Part shown: piece by piece, positions 43,286 through 54,674 of the stretch
Layout of the letters: each line of letters begins with the position of its first letter
Numbering within the stretch: position 1 is the stretch's first letter
DNA from: Aurelia coerulea
Lineage: Eukaryota; Cnidaria; Scyphozoa; Semaeostomeae; Ulmaridae
Direction of reading: 5' to 3'
Assembly (NCBI GenBank): GCA_039566865.1
Contig: CM076961.1
Span: 3,603,501 to 3,667,500 of the forward strand
Length of the DNA stretch: 64,000 nucleotides
The notes under the pieces: model-generated
What the model was told of the DNA's origin: nothing
Database searches by the model: none
What the model saw: the letters and a program-made list of their open reading frames with translations, nothing else
Position numbers and translations under genes: made by a program

Positions 43286-43959
43286 TCTCAATAAAATGAA
43301 ATACATTCGAACTCTTTTATTTATCATTTGCCCGGTACATAGCTATGTTGCAACAAGGATACTTACAATAAAGCAAAGGTTAAACATTGAGTAAATTGTT
43401 TCGGTTAGTCCATTCTTACTAAACATTATCTTTTATTTTCTTTTTCTGATCCATATTTAACTGTTAAAGACAACGAGCTCGAAGAACAAGCTCCAACATG
43501 TCTTATGCACCTTGACTCAAATGACTCAAACCCCTTTTGATATCTTCGCATTCAACTCTTTTCTATAATAGATCATCAAAATCTACAGAACTCTCCAAAA
43601 TACATAACTATGCAAACCAGGACTACTGAAAGAAGTCTATTAAGAATTCGGGGGGCTTATTCAATTTCGGACACTCCAGAAGGGAGCTTATTAGAGAGGC
43701 AGGCTTATTCACAAAATCAAATAGCAAGGATACATATGATAGCGCTTTATTTCTTTTACGCCATATTTTGTACCCTTGGTACAAGACTCTCTAACAGTCT
43801 GACCCAGTCTAGTCTGGTACCCAGGGTACATATTTTGCGGATTCAACATACAATTTTATGAGTCAAATACATAAGTTCGACATAGTTTTATCTCAAACTA
43901 TATCAAAATTAACATGCAAACTTGATTTGCTCAATAAATGGGAAATCTTTGGTACCCTC

Positions 43960-44105
43960 TGGAATTTGATAAAAGTGGGGGGGGGCTTGATAGAGGGGGC
44001 ACCTTATTTAAAATTTTGGCTCAGAGAGGAGGGGCTTATTAGAGAGGGGGCTTTATAGGGGGGCTTAATAGAGAGAGGGGTTTGATATAGCTTTTACGGT
44101 ACTAC
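43960..44105. repeat. G-rich MITE end (GCTTATTAGAGAGGGGG repeats)
   Basis: Repeated GGGGCTTATTAGAGAGGGGG units ending ATAGCTTTTACGGTACT. The same right end (AGCTTTTACGGTA) closes the element at 55044-55401. Confidence 0.5.
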
Positions 44106-44225
44106 ACAAAAAAAGTACAACATTGCAGAAAGCGAAAGTGCATGGAGTGCGCGAAGCTGCATATCTCCCGTGCCGTCAACATTTAGACATAAAAAACAGA
44201 AAGAGTACACAAGAAAATGATAAAA

Positions 44226-44296
44226 TAGGAAGAGACGAGAGAGACAGAGACAGACAGACAGACAGACAGATGAATAGATAGATAGAGAGAGAGAGA
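44226..44296. repeat. GAGA/GACA/GATA microsatellite
   Basis: Compound tetranucleotide/dinucleotide array, including GACAGACAGACAGACA and GATAGATAGATAGAGAGAGA. Confidence 0.85.
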
Positions 44297-45449
44297 TGGG
44301 CGAGAAAAAGCGAGGAATGCAGCTCAATGCAGTTTCTAAGAATCTTCTAAAAAATTTCTAAGAAACTTTTGATTCTCGAATTGAGGGAAAATTTCATTGC
44401 AGGGTCAAATTCTTGGTTTTTGATCGAAAGCCTTTAGCAGCTACATCAAAGCATTAAAATAGATCTTGGAAGTGCACCGATTGCTCAGACTCCTAAAAGA
44501 GCGATAAGTCATGGTCCTAGGAAACTTAGAAACATGTTGAATCGTGTTGAATCATGCTGGATTTGAAAAGGACTAACCCTCAATGAGTTTTAAGAGCTTT
44601 GAACCCAGTCCAAACCTCGTGATATTGGTCATATTTATTGCAAAAAGGCTGACAGTCATTTTCTCCTTGTATACTGAAAACTATCAAGGGAAGAGTTGAT
44701 CAAAGGCTGATAATTGGACCGAAAGCAAGGCTGTTTCGAACCATTCGAAGGATGATGATGTAAGTATTTTGGCTGAAGATTTAAACTTTGTTCAAAAGGA
44801 GTTCCCGTTCACAAAACTAAAGCCAATTTCGATAATCTAACTAAAGGTTCGCTTGGTACAAATTTAAATCTAGTGGAACCATTAGCTGAGGGCATCAAAA
44901 CATTTCACTAAATTCTACAGCATCCGAACTTCCTCCTAAATTCTAGTTTTCGACTCTTTATTTGGTTGGCACCAAATGCTTTCCAGATCTATGAGTTTCT
45001 GCTTGAAAGCTTTTAGATTTTAAAGGCAAACAAAATCTTACTAATGTTCATAAGGAAGGGGATGTCAAGCAGAGGTTCTACAACTAAGGGGGCAATAACC
45101 CCACTTGCTCTCTAAATCCGCCTTTTACAGAAGTTTGAAAATAAGATTACACAGCCAAACGTTACAAGAACTTCCTCATGAAAATTTACCGAGCAAACAA
45201 CCTCCTAAGATATGAGGTCTTATCTGTACGGAAAGAAAATGGGCATGTTTAAATTAATCAAATTTGAAGTAATTGGTCAAGTCACTACAGTAGTTGAAGA
45301 TAAATTACAAAGGTGCTATTTCCTAAGTATATAGTAGAATAAAAGTTCCGACTAGCTTTCCTTCTGGTTTTGCTTACTTACTGAAGGAAGTAGTTAATTG
45401 TAAACAGAATACAAAGTTTTGAAACAAGGATAAAGTCTTTTTTGAACAC

Positions 45450-45513
45450 CTGTCGTTTCATGTTGTACAAAAAGCTCAAAATGTTTATATGTTTATTAAA
45501 CAATTGAGAACAT
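45450..45513 (-). CDS. Candidate internal exon (low confidence)
   Basis: On the minus strand an acceptor GGTCATTCTAG precedes 64 nt, open in only one useful frame (CSQLFNKHINILSFLYNMKR), followed by GTGTTC. It could be a 3' exon of the unrecognised minus-strand gene, but its entry phase does not match the preceding candidate at 46401-46488, so another exon would be needed. Confidence 0.25.
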
Positions 45514-46075
45514 CTAGAATGACCGAGCATGTACGGTGGGGTGTACGGTACTATGGGCAAAACTTGAAGTACAGACATGTATCAGGTTTCACATAGGCTT
45601 AAGGTATCTCTATTTCTTGGGTCTCTCGATGCAAATACGTCCCTCGGATTTACTTGGCCTACCTTAGCTTCAAAGAACGTTTTGCTGCAATAGCAATAGC
45701 TTGCACTGAACAAAACGGCAAGAAATTTCCTATTATGATCTGCATGATGCTTTGCCTCTCATGACAAATCAACCAATCAGATCAATTGAAATTCTTCGAG
45801 ACGCAAAGGATCATGGTAAAAAAAATTAGCTGATGCCATCTTTAGCGCACTCGTGTACAGCCATCAATTTGAAGGAGGCAACTTGCAAAATTTTGTTGGA
45901 ACTCATAGCTATTTTTTAAGCTATTCCAAAAATAAACTTCAATTGTGGGGGGAGATTGTCACGAGAATTGTGCAAATTGTGACACCAACATGACTTTGAT
46001 CCGTTGATAAAGATCGGTCGTGGCATCTATGGCTGTGGACACAAGCTGAACATTGCCCAATTGTGTTATTTTTAG

Positions 46076-46310
46076 ACACCGAAAACCATTATTTGATAGA
46101 TGTGAGAGGTGTGTCCATGATTTTAAACATTGAAAAACATCTATTTGATGGATGTAAGAAATATATCTATGATTTGGTACATGGGTACATTGAAAACATC
46201 TATTTGTTAGATGCGGGAAATGTATCCAAAATTTGAAACTTCGAAAAACATTGATTTGATAGACGTGAGAAGTAAAACCATATTTCGAAACATTGAAAAA
46301 CATTCTATTT
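46076..46310. repeat. Minisatellite, 4-5 units of about 51-60 bp
   Basis: Units begin near ATTGAAAAACATCTATTTGA and run through GATGTGAGAAGT to TTTCGAAAC; units differ by substitutions and one indel of about 9 bp. The open minus-strand frame across it (45959-46303) is a translation of the repeat. Confidence 0.75.
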
Positions 46311-46400
46311 GCAAAACTTCAAAATTGATTGTATAAAATACGTTTATTAAATAGATTTGTTTTCTTGTTTTAAATAATGGATACATCTCTCAGCATATAC

Positions 46401-46488
46401 CTTTCTTACTCCTCCGGTGGATCCAAGATCAACCAAAATTTGAAATAACTTGAAGGAAGAATTTGAAATAACTGAAGGCCACTTTTTG
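46401..46488 (-). CDS. Candidate internal exon of the unrecognised minus-strand gene
   Basis: Acceptor ATACATTGTTTTGCAG precedes 88 nt, ending GTAAGAAAG before GTATAT. One frame is open: KKWPSVISNSSFKLFQILVD then LGSTGGVRK, which looks helical and protein-like. It enters with one nucleotide completing a codon and leaves in phase 0. Confidence 0.4.
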
Positions 46489-47709
46489 CTGCAAAACAAT
46501 GTATAATGAAAATCAGTAGAAACGTCAAGATTTGACACCACATCAAACCCAGACATATTTTTGACTCACCCGGTAAAATTTGCTGGCAAATAGAACATGT
46601 TTATGAAGTGAAATAATACAATTTTCTAAGCTACCTGTTGTCATTTATGTGAGATAAACAGTTAAGCCCAAAATCATTAAAACTCAGAGCGAATTCTGAG
46701 TGTTTTGAATCATATTATTTGCAGACCTTTTTTATTATGGCTGAAGTTACAAAAGACTGAAAGAAGCACAACAAGAGACATTTCAATGCATACAATATTC
46801 TAACTCGTCCACAAATGAAGCGATTTTGAAATACTCCGTCCGAATTTGGCAGAGGTATGAATGATTTTGGGCCTAACTGTAGTAACCCCTGGAAATTTCT
46901 CTGTACTACTGTTCGTTTTGACTTACCCGGTAAAATTTTGTATAAGGCCTATTGTCCTCTATGTGAGAAATAGCAACCCCTGGAGATTTATCTGCACTGT
47001 CGGAAACAATTTGCGGGTAAATTGCAAATCATTCTGTCTGAATTTGATTACAGCGAATGCGACCACAACACAGTGACATTCAGCATAAACAAGCTGGTCG
47101 TTGATTGAAGCATGAATCTCATTGATATTATGAATATGCTATTTTTTATTTCATCAAACAATAAGTGTCCTCCCCCCGGATTGAATTAAAAACAAAGGTT
47201 TTACCTGCAGATATTAGTTAATTCAAATACTCTCACACTTCCTATCAACAGGGGAATTCGAAAGAAGACATGTGTCTGCATGTTTTGTGAAGAAGAAGAT
47301 TAAGAAAGATTTTGCTCAGGTAAGTAAAATTTGCTTCTTGGAGCATTCTTAAGCCAAAATGCAGTCTCACGCCAAGCACCTTTTTCAGCAAAGCAATACA
47401 ATCTCATGTTCTCGAAGAATTAGCATCTATGCGATTTGCAAAGAGCTAATTGTTTTCAGCGTCCATTGAGGACAGGTACAGCTAGGGAAGACCCATGAAT
47501 GAGGATTATTCCTGTGCAAAGTTTGATCGATTAAATTGAATTGAACTCCAAATGATTGATCAAATAGGCCCTTCTTGCAGAAACTTGAAGAATGTAGATT
47601 GACACGTTTTATCAAGCATTCAAATGCTTTTGAACCCTTTTGGCATTGGGAATAAGACACATTTTCAAAATCAGACGATTTCTGACACAACAAATGACAA
47701 ATGTGATGT

Positions 47710-47790
47710 AAGGCTAGCTTTTCTTGTTTCCTTCATTCCCCTTCTGCAATACTGATATCTGTCTTTCTGGAGAAGTGTTATGATTCGAAT
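47710..47790 (-). repeat. Degraded duplicate of the exon at 48095-48157
   Basis: CTTTCTGGAGAAGTGTTA and the neighbouring CTTTTCTTGTTTCC repeat the sequence at about 48062-48142. This copy lacks the splice donor (the bases after GCAGAAG are GGGAAT) and the internal CATAAGCAAAG is missing, so it could not splice in the same way. Confidence 0.55.
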
Positions 47791-47934
47791 ATAAGATTTG
47801 AACCAAGGAGGTCAATAATACGAGATTCAAGCTTAGCATTCAAAAATATATATTCAATCCTTTTGGCATAGGAAATATGCGATATTCCAAATGCGGAAGA
47901 TATCTGACTGAACAAATATATAAATCTCGAATAC

Positions 47935-48015
47935 ATGAATATACTAGAATACACTCGAATGCATAATATACTACATAATATAATACATAATACATAATAC
48001 ATAATACATAATATG
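47935..48015. repeat. ATAATACAT microsatellite
   Basis: Array of ATAATACAT and TAATATAATACA-like units. Confidence 0.75.
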
Positions 48016-48094
48016 CAAAATATACTCGAATACTTAAATCAATTGCAATGTTAAGTAAGGCCTGCTTTTCTTGTTTCCTAATTCCTCCACTCAC

Positions 48095-48157
48095 CTTCTG
48101 CAATACTTTGCTTATGTATCTGTCTTTCTGGAGAAGTGTTACTGATCTGACTAACAA
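48095..48157 (-). CDS. Candidate 21-codon exon of the unrecognised minus-strand gene
   Basis: Acceptor TTACTGATTTCTGTAG, 63 nt reading LLVRSVTLLQKDRYISKVLQ plus K, donor GTGAGT. Phase 0 on both sides, matching the exit phase of 50924-51055. A broken duplicate lies at 47710-47790. Function not recognised. Confidence 0.45.
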
Positions 48158-48230
48158 CTACAGAAATCAGTAATAGTATTGCTTAATTGATAGTGGTCTC
48201 TCTGAAGGAGCGTTACAATGCAAATACAAG

Positions 48231-49359
48231 CAGTGGCGGACTGGCCCACCGGCCCACCGGCCCACCGGCCCGTGGCCGGTGGGCTCCCCTCAAAATCTTG
48301 TAAAAAGAGCCCCCTTTTTACTGGAAAAGGGCCCCTTTGGCAAAATAAGGAACTTCTGTATTGATTTTACATTTTGAATAATGGACATCTCACTTCACAT
48401 TTGAATCCTTCCGTGTTAGTGTACTTGTTCAAAGAAATGAATATAGTCAGAGAGTGAAGATACGGATGGTGAAGAAAGGAGCACCGTTGCAGAAAAAGTA
48501 AAGGTCCCCTCCACTCCTGTAAAACAAAATGGTTCTCGAGATCAGTGGCGTGGCCACGGGGGAGGGGGCAATTGCCACTCCCCCCATTTTTGTCGAAAGG
48601 TGGTCCTCGAGATTCCTCTAAAACCAAAGAGAAAATAGCTGGGTATAGGTTGGGAAAGAATTTTCCGGGAAATGTCAAATCCTGGCACTGCCAAGCATCA
48701 TATTGGGAGATGCATTCTAAGCCAAAGTAAAGGACCTTTCTTCAAAAATTTTCCAAGTGCTCTGATTCATAGGATAACTGTCACAAAACGATCAAGGTTT
48801 CCTTATCGCTAAAGGCAAGGCAAGCATTATATTAGGAGATGCATTCTAAGCCAAAGTAAAGGACCTTTCTTCAAAAAGTTTCCTCGTGCTCTGATTCATA
48901 GAATAACTGTCACAAAGCGATCAAGGTTTCCTTATCGCTAAAGGCAAGAATTATATTAGGAGATGCATTCTAAGCCAAAGTAAAGGACATTTCTTCAAAA
49001 ATTTTTCTCGTGCTCTGATTCATAGGATCACTGTCACAAAGCGATCAAGGTCTCCTTGTCGCTAAAGGCAAGCATGCTATTGGGAAATGCATTCTAAGCC
49101 AAAGTAAAGGGCGTAGCCACAAAAAATTTCTTTGGGGATTCGCCCTCCGACCCCCTCATTGTACTGCCTACCCCCACTTAATTTACCTTGGCCACGCATT
49201 TTCAAAGAAAGTGACTTTAGCTTTGCTATTGGTAAGAAATCAAGGAACTGCGACGAATTTTGCTCATATGACCGCACCCGCACCATTTAGACCACACCCA
49301 CTTAGGGCCCCCTTAACTTATCCATGGCCGGTGCAAAAATCAGAGCCAGTCCGCCACTG
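48231..49359. mobile_element. hAT-type non-autonomous element, 1.13 kb
   Basis: Termini CAGTGGCGGACTGGC at both ends in inverted orientation, with a perfect 8-bp duplication AATACAAG (48223-48230 and 49360-49367). Inside are three CCGGCCCAC direct repeats at the left end, a second hAT-like end (AGTGGCGTGGCCACGGGGG at 48543, possible partner CCTTGGCCACGCA near 49187) and a tandem array. No transposase frame. Confidence 0.85.
48691..49117. repeat. Tandem repeat, about 125-bp unit, 3.4 copies
   Basis: Units share GGAGATGCATTCTAAGCCAA, AGTAAAGGACCTTTCTTC, TCGTGCTCTGATTCATAG and GATCAAGGTTTCCTTATCGC. Copies are about 90-95% alike; the last is partial. Lies within the hAT-type element. Confidence 0.85.
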
Positions 49360-49836
49360 AATACAAGTCTGTATTCAAGGAGCTCAATAATACGATATTC
49401 TGCTCGCAAAAAAATATACTGTCTCTTGCAGTACATGCAACAAGAAACCTTCTACTTTGTAAGACTTTCAGATGATTGTAGGAAGCTAGACGACGGGACC
49501 TTCTTTCAAAACAATCATTATAACTCGGAGTAAGTTACTGGGAAGAAGGGTTTCTGACTTTGTTTTGCCTGATTTGGTAATGTTGAGAAACCTTGTACTT
49601 TGGAAATAAACATTTCACAATTTCAGGGAAAATATTAGATAATATATCAGTGATCTCGCTTGTACTTTCTCGCATATTTGATCGATGAAATTTTGAATTA
49701 TTAAATCAATCTATGAATCAATGCTTTATTCTTTTCGGACGAGATGGCTTGTAAATGATACTTCCATCATGGAAATTGAAATGTTTACCGTTTAATAAGA
49801 GGATTTTTCTGCCAAACTTTTCGACAGACACTGGTA

Positions 49837-50379
49837 AGGGACAGTGCAAAATTTACTATATTACATGGCCGGTGGAGAACAAAAATTCTTGCAAAAAAAT
49901 TTGCTCGCCATGTATGAAATTATTGCAAAAAACCAACTGCCCCGTCACCCTTTTCTTAAAAAAATGTCTGCCGTATTCATGAACAAGAACAACAGATGTT
50001 GTAAAGTACCACCAATGAATTAGCCAAAGACCATAACAAAATCAATTCTATTCTTGCCTTTACGAGTCTTTGTCAACGAAAAAATCGACTGTGAAGATGA
50101 AGAGAAATGAATCATTCTTGCATACCAATGACAAGGACATTTTGCGTCATTTTCATACACATCCTTCCAAGCATTTCTCAACTGGCATGATTCACAATTT
50201 TGTCCTCAAAATGAGCCATTTTGCATTTCAAACTTCATCTTGTGCTTATAAAAAGTTACTGCCCCGTTCATATTGCTTTGTAAAAAGTGTTGACCCAGTT
50301 CTGTGCAAGCTCAAAAAAAGTAGTTGCCCCGTTACGTTTTGCACCGGCCATGTTATAAAATAAACTTTGCACTGTCCCT
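49837..50379. mobile_element. TIR element with GGGACAGTGCAAA termini
   Basis: AGGGACAGTGCAAAATTTAC and ACATGGCCGGTG at left pair with CACCGGCCATGT and AAACTTTGCACTGTCCCT at right; TA adjoins each end. The interior has CTGCCCCGTCAC/TTGCCCCGTTAC repeats and no gene. Confidence 0.75.
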
Positions 50380-50923
50380 AACAGGAAATTTTGAGATAAG
50401 ATTCTAATGTGCTCACAAAATACCATGCAATATGCAAGGTGCAAGGCCTGAAGACTATAATGCCAATTATCTGATTATTCAAAGTGACCAGTGTCATACG
50501 AAAACATTTCAACATATGGCTCAGTTACAGAATGTGATTCTGAAGTCATACGGGACTAAAACTGATGAAAAATATAAAAGAAATGGCCAACCTCGTCCCC
50601 AGGACACAAGAAATCTTGAAATAAGATTGTAATGTCCTTTTTGGAACGTCTAAAGCTTATAGCTAAAATGGCGACTACAAAGAGACGTCAAGTGCAAAGC
50701 ATGCTGGACGAAACAGACCCCGTAAATGCCCAATTTTGAGCATCACAACGATCCTATCTCTCGAAAGTATCTACAGTTTGGTTTGCCCAATGCCTAGAAT
50801 TCATTAGCGAAACTTGTCCAAGAAGCTTGGATGTAAATAGGCATGTGAATCTTGCAAAGTCTCTGATAAATAAGCGTGCGATAAAAAATGACAAAGCAAG
50901 CCGAGATAGCTGATTTGCAACAC

Positions 50924-51055
50924 CTGTGTCCATTTTCCATTTTCATCTCTAAATGACGAAAGAGGCGTAGTTTTCCAGCTGATAACAAGCAATTTCACAA
51001 AATTGGTACCCACTTTGTAGCCATATGTGCTAACCAATGTCTTTATCAGAATTTC
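50924..51055 (-). CDS. Candidate 44-codon exon of the unrecognised minus-strand gene
   Basis: Acceptor ATTATTTCGTGTTTAG, 132 nt reading EILIKTLVSTYGYKVGTNFV, KLLVISWKTTPLSSF and RDENGKWTQ, donor GTGTTG. Phase 0 on both sides, so it joins in frame with 54479-54674 upstream and 48095-48157 downstream. Looks like a helical repeat protein, but I do not recognise the family. Confidence 0.45.
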
Positions 51056-51949
51056 CTAAACACGAAATAATTCACATAGCAATAAACGGGGTTGATAATC
51101 CAACCAACTGTAACTGATAAACACCTCCTCTGTAGAATAGTTGGCAAATACTTCACTTCTGTTTGTGAAGTTACCGTAAGTTTGCAAATGTTAGTGTTAG
51201 GCCATATTTTATTTTGAGCTTGTGGCAAGATACATTTTCTGAGAGATACAGTAGTAAAGGAGTTTGGTTTTGATGAAAGGTATGACTTCTATTTCTTCAT
51301 GCAAGACTCCTGTCAAAATTAACCTCTTGTGTAGAGTTTGTAGAGATTGCTATTCTATAAAATACAAGATTTCGCAGCGAGCGATATCCCTATAGACTTA
51401 TTACATCGTCGAGCGATATACGAACCACGTTTATTTTCCATTCAAAAGGATTGCGGCATTATAATAAAGCTCATGTCACTGCTGTGGACATTAGAGAGTT
51501 CGTCACATTTCAGCAAAGTGTTTGAAAATATCGCTCAATACCGATTCTTTTGCAGAATAGCTAGATAGAAATAGGGAGAAGCTTTCTTGTTTTTTTCACA
51601 ATAACAAGATAATTATCCTGTGCACAAGTACACAAGTATATTGGAGGCATGGTTATTCACTTTCAGCAGATTTGGCAGACGTTGCTTGCTCACATGGCCT
51701 AATCATTATCATATCATAGTTGTGTTTTATACTTTTATATAGTTCATAGTTGAAAGATGTTCGACATTTCTTTCTCATGAGAAAGTATGATAAAAGGTGA
51801 AGGTTGTAGTCCTCAGAACGCTTTGCAAGGATTCTGATAAGAAACATCGATTGCCTACAGGCTGACTTTGTTCTGACTTTGTCTTTGACTCTGTTAATAA
51901 AACTTCACCTAGTTGCTTTCATAACTTCTTCCTATTCAATTCATCTGTT

Positions 51950-52150
51950 CATCAATATTCAACGAGACAGGCCAGTCAAGGAAATCTATACTTATCTCGA
52001 ATAAACAGTCTTCAATATGGTTTAAAATCAATTCGATATCTTGGTGCTAAACTTTGGAATTCATTACCCGTTGAACTCCGTAATGCTCCATCGAAAATAT
52101 CCTTCAAAAAGCAACTGAAAATTTACTTACTGAACAAGGTCAATGAATAA
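51950..52150 (+). pseudogene. LINE reverse-transcriptase C-terminal remnant
   Basis: The plus strand reads LQYGLKSIRYLGAKLWNSLP, VELRNAPSKISFKKQLKIYL, LNKVNE then stop: the extreme C-terminus of a CR1/jockey-like reverse transcriptase. A tail region follows to about 52450. Confidence 0.8.
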
Positions 52151-52508
52151 TTCAAAGCTATGTTTGATTCTGGCACAATTTCTACTTTATCATACGAAAA
52201 TCAAATGTGTCCATCATAATTTCAAATTTTCGTAGGACAGGGGGGGCTCTCTCCTCGATTAGTTTACCTATTGAGAGAGCTCCTCCTTTAAGTAATTCCC
52301 TCCATACAATTTATTCTTTTCTCTGTATTTGTATATTGTATTAATTTTCCGTACCAATGTATTAATTTTCTGTAATATTTTCTTTTCCTTGTAGTTTAGT
52401 TAGCTGTTAGTATAGTAAATTATAAATTGTATGAAGTGAATTTAAAATATATGAAACTGAAACTGAAATCTTTCTTTGCAAGTTTCTGTTGATACGCTAC
52501 ACCTATCC

Positions 52509-52603
52509 TAGTCTTATTACCTGAGTCCTTTGTTTTCCTGCGTTCTTTGAATGGTGGAGCAAGGCTTACTGCCTGAATGCAAGGGACTCAGGTAATCAGC
52601 CTA
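52509..52603. repeat. 95-bp foldback, TTACCTGAGTCC arms
   Basis: TAGTCTTATTACCTGAGTCC pairs with GGACTCAGGTAATCAGCCTA. The middle (TTTCCTGCGTTCTTTGA) is shared with longer repeats at about 20505-20595 and 32600-32680. Confidence 0.6.
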
Positions 52604-52909
52604 CACGTCCATTCCAGTCATCAGTTGAAACTGTGCGAACGTGCGAACAACGAATCCAGGGGTCTGGAGAATGTGATTGGTTCCAGCAAGTTTCAGTTCA
52701 GACTCATTACAAGCATCTTCGGCTCATCTTGCTCCTTGAATTGAATTTGTAACAACTCGAAATTAATTTGATGAAACAATAGCAATGGAACAAGGGTCAT
52801 AAGTAGTTACGCAGCGGTAAAGATTTCTTAAAATCAGGATCCACACCCCACGATTGAATTTGCTGAATATATAAGAGTTTGTCATGCTCAAACCGTACTG
52901 GAGACACAT

Positions 52910-53613
52910 AGCATAGCTTCCAAATCTTTAACTCGGCAGAAAAAGGTGGGTGTAAAATTCTGTGATCTATTTCTTCGGGCTGAGTGGCTTGAAACAAACT
53001 TTAGTCATTTATCTTTAATTCTACCGTTGGACTTTTCAGAATTTTTTGGAATATTTTTCAAAATTTTGGCATATGTTACATTTTAACTCATTTGAGGGTG
53101 TGACGTCATCAAATTTCCAAATCATAAACATAGGCGTAGGAGATAGGGGGCTAGGGGGGGCTGCAGCCCCCCCAACGTCAGAAAAATTTGCAAAAGTCAG
53201 CCATAATCGGGCAGAAATCCGCCTCAAGTCGGGCAAAATTTTCTCAAACAATGGATTTTTTGTCGGGCAGCAAATTTTATCTTCCCCTACGCCGATGTTC
53301 ATAAATTAGAAAAGTGACAGACTTTTTCTTGATACCATATTGTAGAAATCCATAAAATATGAATTTCTTCGAAAATATTTCATGTTGCTTCAAACAGTTT
53401 AGAAATTACGATGGTTTTAAGTTTTTTGAAAATTTTTCTTGAATTCTTGAAAAAGTAAAGAAAACACTCTAATTCTGAAAATATTGAAGATTTCAGAAAA
53501 GTCCAACGGTAGAATTATAGAGAAATAGCTGAAGTTTCTTTGAAGTCATTCAGTTCAAAGAAATAGGTCTCTGAATTTTACACCAGCCTTTTTAAAGATT
53601 TGGAACCTATGCT
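52910..53613. mobile_element. Foldback element copy D (AGCATAGG family, second subfamily)
   Basis: Ends AGCATAGCTTCCAAATCTTT and AAGATTTGGAACCTATGCT, with a perfect 9-bp duplication GAGACACAT (52901-52909 and 53614-53622). Nearly the same as copy C apart from the 169-bp MITE inserted at 53129. Confidence 0.9.
53129..53297. mobile_element. hAT-like MITE inserted in copy D
   Basis: Termini CATAGGCGTAGG and the complement of CATCGGCGTAGG; flanking 8-mers ATCATAAA and TTCATAAA (7 of 8). Copy C lacks this insert at the same point and so shows the empty site. Related to 18198-18307. Confidence 0.85.
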
Positions 53614-54342
53614 GAGACACATATCTGTATGCTGGAAAGAATTTCATCCTGGATAATTCGATTTTCAGGTGAAAGAGATCTTTCTACAAACCCAGAAACC
53701 ATCGCCAGTCGAACTGACTTAACATTCTTTTGCGGGAAAACCAGACTAATTCTATTTTAGGGCATAACATCTCAGAATAATAATGAAGCTTTCAACAGTT
53801 TAACGTTGGTCAATTTTGAAATAGAGTTCAAATGTTGAAATTGAGTTCAAGTAATTACCAATGAGAGAGAATTTACCACACCCACTTTTCCTTAAAGATA
53901 GGTCAAAGTTGTAAGTCAATCAACTCTTGGATATTTGCAAGATCAATAGGGAAAAGATAGCTATCATGTGTTTCAGCTCATCAAAAGATTTAATCTTTTT
54001 TTTATGCATTACTCTTTCGTTGCTTCACAGGGATTTATAGGAGGTAGCTCTTACTTGGAGGGGGACAGCTCTCAAGAGGAAGCTTTTAGATTTGGAGGGG
54101 TACTTTTTAACGTGAAAAAGGCTCAGGTTAAAATAAGGCACGTTCTGGGAACCTCGTCCCCAGGGCCTTTTCTCATATTTGGACGGAACCATTATGACGA
54201 AAGGCCGTGAGGACGAGTTGACTTTTAGGGGCACGATCTCCCCTGTGCACCTTGTCTCCCATGTCTAAATGCATCAAATGTATCAATACATCAAAAGCGT
54301 ATAAATTTAGCTTGGTTGCAACGCCTAAAAACAGGGATCCTG

Positions 54343-54407
54343 TGGACTTGCCCAAGTCGTCTTGTAAGGAAGTCGTCTCTCCTTACATGACGACTTGGGC
54401 AAGTCCA
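54343..54407. mobile_element. 65-bp hairpin element with 9-bp target duplication, TGGACTTGCCC family
   Basis: Arms TGGACTTGCCCAAGTCGTC and GACGACTTGGGCAAGTCCA, with inner pairing TGTAAGGA and TCCTTACA. Perfect duplication GGGATCCTG at 54334-54342 and 54408-54416. No coding capacity. Confidence 0.85.
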
Positions 54408-54478
54408 GGGATCCTGCAGCTCAAAGACAAATCCGGTCGAGAATCCGGTCTCCTTCAACTGCAGTAGCAGCTACTTAC

Positions 54479-54674
54479 AAGATCATTGTTGCTATTTCCA
54501 GCATGCCATTGTTCTATCAATAATCGCCGCAATCTACTCTCTAGTAAGATTGGAATGGTATCATGGTTAGAAATATCAAAGCCGTTATAAATGGCTGATG
54601 AGGAGAATTCACTATCCGTCCCACCACTGGATAATCTGTCGGATTCTTCGTCAATAGGCCTAAATCTCGAACAT
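54479..54674 (-). CDS. Exon of an unrecognised minus-strand gene
   Basis: Acceptor GGTTTACCAAATAACAG, 196 nt with a single open frame, donor GTAAGT. Reads RFRPIDEESDRLSSGG, TDSEFSSSAIYNGFDIS, NHDTIPILLESRLRRLLIEQ, WHAGNSNNDL: an acidic serine-rich stretch followed by a basic amphipathic helix. It enters with one nucleotide completing a codon and leaves in phase 0, joining in frame with 50924-51055. The best-supported exon of the set. Function unknown. Confidence 0.6.

Noticed and set aside
44687..44760. Possible plus-strand exon before GTAAGT at 44761
   Set aside because: Weak acceptor and no neighbouring exons; kept out for lack of support.
47252..47319. Possible plus-strand exon (acceptor CTATCAACAG, donor GTAAGT, 22 open codons)
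   Set aside because: A short open frame is likely by chance, it lies among minus-strand candidates, and no partner exon in phase was found.
48691..49117. Regular repeats that might suggest a CRISPR array
   Set aside because: Units of about 125 bp are contiguous without unique spacers, lie in a transposon, and the genome is animal.
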